Source: Bacteroidales bacterium
GTDB taxonomy: Bacteria > Bacteroidota > Bacteroidia > Bacteroidales > ML635J-15
DNA: 39,611 nucleotides
NCBI GenBank assembly: GCA_017551515.1
Contig: JAFZLK010000119.1
Coordinates: 1 to 39,611 of the forward strand
Direction of reading: 5' to 3'
Position numbers and translations under genes: made by a program. The notes under the pieces are model-generated. The model did no database searches and was not told the DNA's origin. It saw only the letters and a program-made list of their open reading frames with translations. Below are positions 1 to 5,759 of this stretch, one piece after another (position 1 is the stretch's first letter; each line of letters begins with the position of its first letter).

Positions 1-18
1 CACTAGTGGGCGAATGTT
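1..18 (+). repeat. Left terminal inverted repeat of the IS4 element
   Basis: The sequence begins CACTAGTGGGCGAATGTT. It matches the reverse complement of 1283-1300 except at positions 5-7. The inner 11 bases (GGGCGAATGTT) are identical in both ends. Confidence 0.8.
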
Positions 19-96
19 TTTCAAAGCAATGCTTATATTGTGCTGAATTTAAATGAAATACATCAAGTTTTTTACGGTGACGATTTCAAATGATAT

Positions 97-119
97 ATTG
101 CCTAAAATTTAAAGGCAAT
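97..119 (+). promoter_or_regulatory. Hairpin covering the transposase start codon
   Basis: ATTGCCT at 97-103 is perfectly complementary to AGGCAAT at 113-119, with a 9-nt loop. The 3' arm includes the first two bases of the ATG at 118. In other IS families, such hairpins form only in transcripts that enter from outside and block translation of read-through mRNA. That role is inferred here. Confidence 0.5.
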
Positions 120-1284
120 GAATAAAGGAAAATATGTATTTGCACAAATAGTAGAATTTTTACCTCAGCGAATTTTTGACGGATTTGTAGAAAAATATTC
201 AGGGAACAAGAAGGTTCATAGTTTCACATGCTGGAACCAGATGCTGTGCATGATATTCGGGCAGTTGACAGCAAGAGACAGTCTCCGCGACCTCATTGTG
301 AGTCTCGAAGCACATAGGAATAAATTTTATCATCTGGGATTTGGAACATCAGTAAGCAGAAGAAATATTTGGCACGCCAATGAAATTCGTGATTACAGGA
401 TTTTTGAAGATTTTGCAATGTATATGATTGAAACAGCGCGCAAAACTTGTTACAAGTCCGATTTCGAGATAAACATTGCAGGCAATATTTACGCCTTTGA
501 CTCCTCGACCATAGATCTTTGCCTGTCTGTATTCTGGTGGGCAAAATTCAGGAGGACAAAAGGCGGAATAAAACTGCACACGTTGTTTGACATAAGGACA
601 TCAATACCAGCATTAGTCATTATAACCGAAGCGAATGTCGCAGATGTCACAATGCTGGACGAACTGTATTTTGAAGCGGGAAGCTTTTATATTGTTGACA
701 AGGGGTACATAGATTTTGCAAGATTATACGCAATAAACCTCTGTAAAGCGTATTTCGTAATAAGAGCCAAGACAAACACGAAGTTTAAGAGACTTTATTC
801 TAAGCCGAAACATAGTGAAAACGGAATCAAATGTGACCAAATTGGGTATCTGAACACCAAAAAATCAAAGGTCAGGTATCCCCAAAAGGTAAGATGGATA
901 AAATACTATGACTGCGATTTGGACAAGGAATTTGTTTTCATTACAAACAATTTTGAACTTGAAGCTGAAAAAATCGCACTACTGTACAAATATCGCTGGC
1001 AAGTTGAACTTTTTTTCAAATGGATAAAGCAGCATTTAAAGATACGTTCGTTCTGGGGACATTCTGAAAATGCAGTTAAAGTCCAAATCTACTGTGCGAT
1101 AATAACTTATTGCTTGGTTGCAATAGTTTCTGCAAAAATCAAAAGCGAACATTCCATCTACGAAAATTTACAGATTTTAGGTTTCTCCCTGTTGGACAAA
1201 ACTCTTATAAATGAACTACTTACGAAACCTCAACTACAAAAAACAATCCCTGCTAATTGTAATCAACTGATTCTCAATCTATAA
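118..1284 (+). CDS. IS4-family transposase (DUF4372 plus DDE domain)
   Basis: This 388-residue transposase cuts and joins DNA at the element ends. The N-terminal ~75 residues (FAQIVEFLPQ...CMIFGQLTARDSLRDL) match the DUF4372 region found in front of many Bacteroidota IS4 transposases. The DDE core follows: first Asp in YAFDSSTIDLCL (about residue 124), second Asp in IVDKGYIDF, and the catalytic Glu in the IS4 signature Y-x2-R-x3-E-x6-K, visible as YKYRWQVELFFKWIK. No frameshift or premature stop is present. The ATG at 118 is partly buried in a hairpin, as is common for IS genes. The family call is secure; the exact IS name is not known to me. Confidence 0.93.
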   Translation: MNKGKYVFAQIVEFLPQRIFDGFVEKYSGNKKVHSFTCWNQMLCMIFGQLTARDSLRDLIVSLEAHRNKFYHLGFGTSVSRRNIWHANEIRDYRIFEDFAMYMIETARKTCYKSDFEINIAGNIYAFDSSTIDLCLSVFWWAKFRRTKGGIKLHTLFDIRTSIPALVIITEANVADVTMLDELYFEAGSFYIVDKGYIDFARLYAINLCKAYFVIRAKTNTKFKRLYSKPKHSENGIKCDQIGYLNTKKSKVRYPQKVRWIKYYDCDLDKEFVFITNNFELEAEKIALLYKYRWQVELFFKWIKQHLKIRSFWGHSENAVKVQIYCAIITYCLVAIVSAKIKSEHSIYENLQILGFSLLDKTLINELLTKPQLQKTIPANCNQLILNL

Positions 1285-1300
1285 CATTCGCCCGGCAGTG
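1283..1300 (-). repeat. Right terminal inverted repeat of the IS4 element
   Basis: Read on the minus strand it is CACTGCCGGGCGAATGTT, which pairs with the left end at 1-18. It lies directly after the transposase stop codon at 1284. Confidence 0.8.
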
Positions 1301-1395
1301 TTTGATTATAAGTACTGTTTGAAAATTAGTGTTGCACAAAAACTCAGCACAAAATAAATTTTGCAGTTCTATTCCATTTTTCTATTTTTGCCATT

Positions 1396-1594
1396 GGTTT
1401 GGTTCGCCAAGCCGTACATATTTGATTAACGAAGCGTTATGCTTCCTTATACTTGAAAACGTAGGAAATTTTCAAAGTAGAACGAGGAGTGTATAGCGGT
1501 TCCACGCATAGCGTGGGCTGTTTTTTGCATTTGTTTTACAGGTATCCTACGACCTTCAAGTATAGTGTGAGACATACAGTGCCACGCTTCTTTT
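1396..1594 (+). ncRNA. Candidate structured RNA, copy A
   Basis: This gene-free stretch folds into an ordered set of helices. A hairpin with a TTCG loop (1396-1402/1407-1413) is followed by ACATATTTGA (1416-1425) and a second hairpin (1431-1435/1441-1445). Long-range helix P1 pairs 1448-1457 with 1555-1564 (10 bp, perfect), and P2 pairs 1460-1466 with 1545-1551 (7 bp, perfect). They are separated by AA on one side and ACC on the other. GCGTGG at 1511-1516 can pair with CCACGC at 1582-1587, forming a pseudoknot across P1/P2, or locally with CCACGC at 1502-1507. A U-rich run (1588-1594) follows, as at an intrinsic terminator. The same architecture recurs at 8971-9209 with different helix sequences. 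It could be a free-standing RNA or a leader of the lipoprotein gene 52 nt downstream. No known family is recognised. Confidence 0.6.
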
Positions 1595-1646
1595 ATGTAT
1601 AATTGCCTATGAGGTGCTGGTGGGCTGGAGAAAAATATATATAAAT

Positions 1647-2510
1647 ATGAAGATTGTTAAGGTTGTCATTTTTTTATTAATATCTATTATGTTTTTTTCG
1701 AGTTGCGCTACTATACTCAGCGGTGGCAAGACAAAGATTCGTGTATATGATGGAACACCGCCTAATGCAAATGTTTATGTGGATGGAAACTATGTAGGTA
1801 TGGCTCCGTGTAAGTTCAAGATTCACAAGACAATGAAGAACGCACAGCACCATATCGACATCAAGGCTACTGGTTACAAAACACAGACTGTAACTACAAA
1901 CAGAAAGTTCAGCGCAGGTTTTTTTATATTAGACATTTGTACCGGAGTTATTTGGACTGTAATTGATTTTGCAACAGGTAACCTTTACAAGCAAAAACCT
2001 AGGAAAATACATTATATGCTTATGCCATTGAATCCTTCTGAAACAAGGAATATTGAAGTAACAACAGTTAATAATAACAACATGGTTAACGAAAATTCAA
2101 TTGCTAAAGACAATAATTCTAAAAAATTACAGGTATCGCCAGATTCTAGGAAGATAGCAGAAACACCAATTGCAGTATACAAGTCAGGTGATGATGTTTA
2201 TTGTTCTTCGATGTTAAGTTTTGGTAAGTGTAAACAGGGTTCGGTGAAGGCCTCAAAACTAGATGGATCTTGTATAATTTTAACTACAGATGGTAAGGAA
2301 ATAAAAAGACAGGCCAAGTATATTTATATAAATAATAATGATGTAGAATCGTCTGCTATTAAAATAGGAAATGGAGTTAGATATGGAAACAAAATTTTTG
2401 GTTACAAATCAGGCAAAATAGTTTCTGTACCTAGTCCAAAGTGGTGTATTGTTGAAACCGAAAAAGGAGATTTTATTTTGAAAAAGCAGTCAATCTTATT
2501 GTTAGAATAA
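1647..2510 (+). CDS. PEGA-like lipoprotein
   Basis: This is a predicted lipoprotein of about 287 residues. The ATG at 1647 is preferred over an in-frame GTG at 1614 because it starts a clean type II signal peptide (MKIVKVVIFLLISIMFFSSC), with the lipobox Cys at about residue 20. Residues ~22-75 (GGKTKIRVYDGTPPNANVYVDG, then NYVGMAPCKF) resemble a PEGA-type surface domain. A hydrophobic segment (FFILDICTGVIWTVIDFATG) follows, typical of small PEGA lipoproteins. The middle is Asn-rich and low in complexity. The C-terminal ~110 residues (GDDVYCSSMLSFGKCKQG...) look like a small beta domain I cannot name. It is AT-rich and followed 13 nt later by a second lipoprotein gene, so the two are probably cotranscribed. 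Membrane anchoring is well supported; function is unknown. Confidence 0.75.
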   Translation: MKIVKVVIFLLISIMFFSSCATILSGGKTKIRVYDGTPPNANVYVDGNYVGMAPCKFKIHKTMKNAQHHIDIKATGYKTQTVTTNRKFSAGFFILDICTGVIWTVIDFATGNLYKQKPRKIHYMLMPLNPSETRNIEVTTVNNNNMVNENSIAKDNNSKKLQVSPDSRKIAETPIAVYKSGDDVYCSSMLSFGKCKQGSVKASKLDGSCIILTTDGKEIKRQAKYIYINNNDVESSAIKIGNGVRYGNKIFGYKSGKIVSVPSPKWCIVETEKGDFILKKQSILLLE

Positions 2511-2523
2511 ATTTATTAAAATT

Positions 2524-2910
2524 ATGAGAAAAATTTTTGTTAATGTTTTGATAGTCTTAGTAGTAATTTGTATTGTATTTACATCATGCGAAAGGGATGA
2601 CGGAGAATATCCTATTGGTGGCGGAGGTAATAATGGATATGGAATAGACATTCCAACCTGCACTGGAACTATCGAATTCGTCAATAATTCAAATAATCCA
2701 TATACTGTAGATGTTTCTGGATATGATAGTTTTACTTTGTCAGGAAACCATTATTCTACTAAAACCTATGAAAAAGGGTCTTATGTTATAAAAGTGACGC
2801 AAAATAGCGGATATTTATTTTATCCAACGGAAGAAACTTATCAAGTAAGTGTAAGTTGTGGAAGCCATGATGTTGTTTCGTTTCCTAATACTGGAATTAA
2901 TTCTAAATAA
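2524..2910 (+). CDS. Small lipoprotein of unknown function
   Basis: The 128-residue product begins with a lipoprotein signal (MRKIFVNVLIVLVVICIVFTSC), with the lipidated Cys at about residue 22. A charged and glycine-rich linker (ERDDGEYPIGGGGNNGYG) follows, then a small domain of about 80 residues rich in Ser, Thr, Asn and Tyr, with CTGTIEFVNNS and CGSHDVVSF as recognisable segments. The two remaining Cys residues in the mature part could form a disulfide. It follows the PEGA-like lipoprotein by 13 nt on the same strand. I do not recognise the family; a surface or periplasmic beta-sandwich is an inference. Confidence 0.7.
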   Translation: MRKIFVNVLIVLVVICIVFTSCERDDGEYPIGGGGNNGYGIDIPTCTGTIEFVNNSNNPYTVDVSGYDSFTLSGNHYSTKTYEKGSYVIKVTQNSGYLFYPTEETYQVSVSCGSHDVVSFPNTGINSK

Positions 2911-2976
2911 TATTCAGTAAAATCACTCCAATATTAAAAGTACGTATGTACGCAAAAAATTTCAATGGGAAATAGT

Positions 2977-3429
2977 TTATATCCTATTTTTAGAATCAAT
3001 CATTATAGTCACTGGACCATCGTTAAGGAGTTCTATTTTCATGTCGGCACCGAAGATGCCAGTGGCTGATGGTTTGCCAGTAAGTTTGTTTGTGGCTTCT
3101 ATGAATTTTTGGTATAGAGGTTCGGATATTTCTGGTTTTGCTGCATCGATGTATGAGGGACGGTTGCCTTTTTTTGTGCGTGCGTGTAGTGTAAACTGAC
3201 TGATAATCATTATTTCTCCGTTGATTTCCAAGCACGATTTGTTCATAACGCCGTCTTCATCGTTGAAAATGCGCAGATTCACCATTTTATTTGTGAGCCA
3301 TTCGATGTCTTCTTCGTTGTCGTCGTTTGTAATGCCTACAAAAACTAGCATCCCCTGCCCTATCTTTGATATTTCCTTGCCCTCGACTGTGCACTTCGAA
3401 TGTTTCACTCTTTGTATTAGAATTTTCAT
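2977..3429 (-). CDS. dtd: D-aminoacyl-tRNA deacylase
   Basis: DTD removes D-amino acids mistakenly attached to tRNA, and also glycine from mischarged tRNA-Ala, protecting translation in the cytoplasm. The 150-residue length is normal for the family. It starts MKILIQRVKHSKC and carries both signature motifs: SQFTLHA (about residue 78) and GPVTIMID near the C-terminus (about residue 138), which form the active-site pocket across the dimer. GNRPSYIDAA is the usual connecting motif. It is the last gene of a leftward block. The 156-bp gap to adenine deaminase upstream holds two parS-like sites. Confidence 0.95.
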   Translation of the reverse strand: MKILIQRVKHSKCTVEGKEISKIGQGMLVFVGITNDDNEEDIEWLTNKMVNLRIFNDEDGVMNKSCLEINGEIMIISQFTLHARTKKGNRPSYIDAAKPEISEPLYQKFIEATNKLTGKPSATGIFGADMKIELLNDGPVTIMIDSKNRI

Positions 3430-3472
3430 GGTTTTTAATAGTTAGTGTTTTGATTTATAGTGATTTATATAG

Positions 3473-3488
3473 TGTTTCATGTGGAACA
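3473..3488. other. parS-like site 1
   Basis: TGTTTCATGTGGAACA matches the widely conserved ParB-binding parS consensus TGTTTCACGTGAAACA at 14 of 16 positions. It lies 44 bp upstream of the dtd start codon, in noncoding DNA. Confidence 0.55.
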
Positions 3489-3565
3489 TTTTTACTGGTT
3501 GAATCTATTGAAATTGTGGTGTTTTTTGCATTGTTTATTATGTTAATTATCAGTATTTTATATAT

Positions 3566-3581
3566 TGTTTCACATGAAACA
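3566..3581. other. parS-like site 2
   Basis: TGTTTCACATGAAACA matches the parS consensus at 15 of 16 positions; only the central G is changed to A. It lies between the adenine deaminase stop codon (3586) and site 1, 93 bp from that site in the same orientation. Confidence 0.65.
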
Positions 3582-3585
3582 TTGT

Positions 3586-5190
3586 CTATACAAACAAATC
3601 CGTCATTTCAAACTTGTCACCATCGAACAGTCCCTTATCGCTTAGTTTGAGACTTGGGATGACAAGCAGAGCCATAAAAGAGAGAGTCATAAATGGAGAC
3701 TGAAGTCTGCAGCCGTTGCTTTTTACTATATGGTTGAGGCGACCGTATATCTCCCCTATTCGTTCGCAACTTTGTTGTGTCATCAGTCCAGCAAACTCAA
3801 GTGGCAAGGTGTAGTAGTCGGTTCCTTTTACATAGCAAAGACCACCCTTATTGTCCACAATTTCATTTATTGCCTTCATTATTTCGTTGTCGGATGTTCC
3901 AACAGCAATAATGTTGTGGCTGTCGTGTGCAACCGATGTGGCAATTGCCCCTGCCCTAAGTCCAAATCCGCGGATGAATCCAATCTGTGGTTTTGCTTCT
4001 TTATCGTATCTGCTCATTACTGCCATCTTCAGTATGTCGTTTTCAATATCGGAGACAACATTGTTGTTTTCAATTTTTGCCTTTTCGGTGATGCAGTTTG
4101 TGAGTAGTTCGTTTTCTATAATTTCGATTACCTTAATTTTTTTTGTTTTTGGTTCGATGTGTAAATTACTTTCCGAAATTCTTTGTACTTCGAAATTGTT
4201 TATAGGTTTAATTTGTTTTGTGCTGAACAAAATTCGTCCATCAGAATATACAGTATTGCCATTGATGATTGTTTCAAGAATATTGAACTTTTTTAGGTCG
4301 TCAACAATTATCATATCGGCATAGTCGTTTTCGCGAAGTAGTCCGATTGGTAGATTATAATGTTTGACTGGATTGACGCATGCGGCATTTAGCAGGTCGA
4401 AGATGTCTATCCCGTTCTTAATACCCATTTTCAATATTTTGTTAATGTGTCCAAATTTTGTAAGGTCATCGGGGTGTGAATCGTCTGTCGAAAGCATTAC
4501 CATTTTATTGAATTTGGAAATTAGTGGGTATAATGCTTCAAAATTCTTAGCTGCCGAACCTTCACGAATAAGAATATTCATGCCGAGATTAATTTTTTCT
4601 ATGGCTTCGTCAATATCTCTGCTTTCATGATCGGTGCTAATTCCTGCATCAATATATTTCTTCAAGTTGTCGCCAGTTACTTGTGGAGCATGCCCGTCGA
4701 TGACAGCACCATGCTTTTTTGCTATTTCAATTTTAGCCAAAACTTCTGGATCATCGAAGATTACACCTGGATAATTCATCATTTCACCAAGCACTTTCAA
4801 GTTGTATTTAGTGAAAATCTTGTCTATTTTTTCAGCGTTGAGTGTTGCTCCCGATGTCTCGAAAGTAGTTGCAGGAACGCACGACGGTACACAATAGAAT
4901 GTCTTCAAAGGTGTTGATTCTGAATTTTTTATCATAAAATCAATTCCTTTTTCACCAAGCACATTTGCTATTTCGTGCGGGTCGGTAACAACGCCGACAG
5001 TTCCGTTCTTAACAGCGACCTTTGCAAATTCACTTGGAATCATCATTGTGCTTTCAATATGAATGTGCGAATCGATTAGTCCAGGCAGTATGTAAACATC
5101 GCTTGTAGTTTCCTTCGGATTGATTTTTATTATTCTGTCGCCTTCGATAATTACTTCACCCTTGAAGATTTTTCTATCGAACAGATTCAT
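3586..5190 (-). CDS. ade: Adenine deaminase
   Basis: This metal-dependent amidohydrolase converts adenine to hypoxanthine and ammonia for purine salvage. The chosen ATG at 5188-5190 gives 534 residues beginning MNLFDRKIFKGEVIIEGD, close to the family norm, with AAGG about 7 nt upstream. A longer in-frame version from 5286 would add 32 residues that are a translated REP-like repeat, so it is rejected. Visible motifs are GLIDSHIHIESTM (metal-binding HxH), TDPHEIANVLG, DGHAPQVTGDNL, TDHES and STDDSHPDDL in the catalytic barrel. The C-terminal domain carries VAHDSHNIIAVGTSD, typical of the AdeC-type enzyme. The upstream gap holds the REP-like repeat and a parS-like site. Confidence 0.95.
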   Translation of the reverse strand: MNLFDRKIFKGEVIIEGDRIIKINPKETTSDVYILPGLIDSHIHIESTMMIPSEFAKVAVKNGTVGVVTDPHEIANVLGEKGIDFMIKNSESTPLKTFYCVPSCVPATTFETSGATLNAEKIDKIFTKYNLKVLGEMMNYPGVIFDDPEVLAKIEIAKKHGAVIDGHAPQVTGDNLKKYIDAGISTDHESRDIDEAIEKINLGMNILIREGSAAKNFEALYPLISKFNKMVMLSTDDSHPDDLTKFGHINKILKMGIKNGIDIFDLLNAACVNPVKHYNLPIGLLRENDYADMIIVDDLKKFNILETIINGNTVYSDGRILFSTKQIKPINNFEVQRISESNLHIEPKTKKIKVIEIIENELLTNCITEKAKIENNNVVSDIENDILKMAVMSRYDKEAKPQIGFIRGFGLRAGAIATSVAHDSHNIIAVGTSDNEIMKAINEIVDNKGGLCYVKGTDYYTLPLEFAGLMTQQSCERIGEIYGRLNHIVKSNGCRLQSPFMTLSFMALLVIPSLKLSDKGLFDGDKFEMTDLFV

Positions 5191-5215
5191 AATGTTACCT
5201 TCTATTTTTCTGGTT

Positions 5216-5265
5216 CGCTCCCTGAGCTTGTCGGACTTCCGCTCCCTGAGCTTGTCGAAGGGGCG
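5216..5265. repeat. REP-like duplicated repeat upstream of adenine deaminase
   Basis: Two copies of CGCTCCCTGAGCTTGTCG lie head to tail (starting at 5216 and 5240), the second continuing into AAGGGGCG. CCCTGAGCTTGTCGAAGGG is an imperfect hairpin of a type seen as interspersed repeats in many bacteria. Translated on the minus strand it gives the tell-tale PFDKLRER peptide, which explains the false N-terminal extension of the neighbouring gene. Confidence 0.75.
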
Positions 5266-5324
5266 TGATGTGTTGTTGCTATGCATATTATTTTTTATTT
5301 CTTTAATAATCTTATTGTTATAAT

Positions 5325-5340
5325 TGTTTCACATGAAACA
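5325..5340. other. parS-like site 3
   Basis: TGTTTCACATGAAACA is identical to site 2 and matches the parS consensus at 15 of 16 positions. It lies in the gap between adenine deaminase and the small gene at 5360. A half-site (TGTTTCAG) follows about 8 bp later. Confidence 0.65.
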
Positions 5341-5359
5341 TTAATATTGTTTCAGAGTA

Positions 5360-5746
5360 TTAAATTTTATCCAAGTATAGTATTTTTATCTCCTTTATGT
5401 CAATACCTTCACAAATAATCTTACCTTCTCTTATCTCATCAAGATAGTCTTCATTTTCATATAGATAATGAGTAACCCCCTGTTCTTTGAGTTTTTCTGA
5501 TATAATACTATTCATATCATCATTATCCAGGATTATATCTATTTCCTCACTTGAATAATCTCCACCCAAAGACCAAAACAAGTTATTTTGTTCTTCAGTA
5601 AGATATGATGAACTATTTGAAAGAATATCCCTGGTCCAATTTTCCTTTCCAAGAGTTTCCAAAATTGTTTGTATGACATTTCCGTCATGTATACGGGCTA
5701 CTAATCTGGCTATTCCACTTAATTGTTGTTTGTTAAGTCTATCCAT
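5360..5746 (-). CDS. Hypothetical protein downstream of mnmG
   Basis: This 128-residue acidic, soluble protein has no signal peptide or membrane segment. The N-terminal third (MDRLNKQQLSGIARLVARIHDG) is predicted helical. The rest is rich in Asp, Glu and Asn, with ILDNDDMNSIISEKLKEQG and a Tyr-rich YLYENEDYLDEIREG segment. Its start lies 13 nt after the mnmG stop codon on the same strand, so it is probably cotranscribed. I do not recognise the family. The size and acidity are compatible with an immunity-type or regulatory protein, but nothing in the sequence proves that. Confidence 0.65.
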   Translation of the reverse strand: MDRLNKQQLSGIARLVARIHDGNVIQTILETLGKENWTRDILSNSSSYLTEEQNNLFWSLGGDYSSEEIDIILDNDDMNSIISEKLKEQGVTHYLYENEDYLDEIREGKIICEGIDIKEIKILYLDKI

Positions 5747-5759
5747 TTTATATGATATT

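Larger units (their letters stand above)
1..1300 (+). mobile_element. IS4-family insertion sequence, apparently complete
   Basis: The element consists of one transposase gene between imperfect terminal inverted repeats. The left end (1-18) and the reverse complement of the right end (1283-1300) agree at 15 of 18 positions; the three differences are consecutive, at positions 5-7. The transposase reading frame is intact with all catalytic motifs, so the copy may still be active. The left end coincides with base 1 of the window, so the target-site duplication cannot be checked. This also fits an assembly that broke at a multicopy element. The size of about 1.3 kb is normal for a single-gene IS4-type element. 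Confidence 0.85.

Noticed and set aside
293..579. Minus-strand open frames inside the IS4 transposase
   Set aside because: They are antisense shadows of an intact transposase with no start signals or recognisable motifs.
1416..1425. ACATATTTGA as a plain -7 promoter box
   Set aside because: CATATTTG misses the T of TAnnTTTG, and the upstream TTTG spacing differs between copies (15 or 26 bp in A, 20 bp in B). It may still have promoter function, so I list it only as a shared motif.
1396..1594. Type III toxin-antitoxin RNA, retron msr/msd or OMEGA guide RNA
   Set aside because: There are no tandem pseudoknot repeats as in ToxI, no reverse transcriptase, and no IscB/TnpB-like gene in the window.
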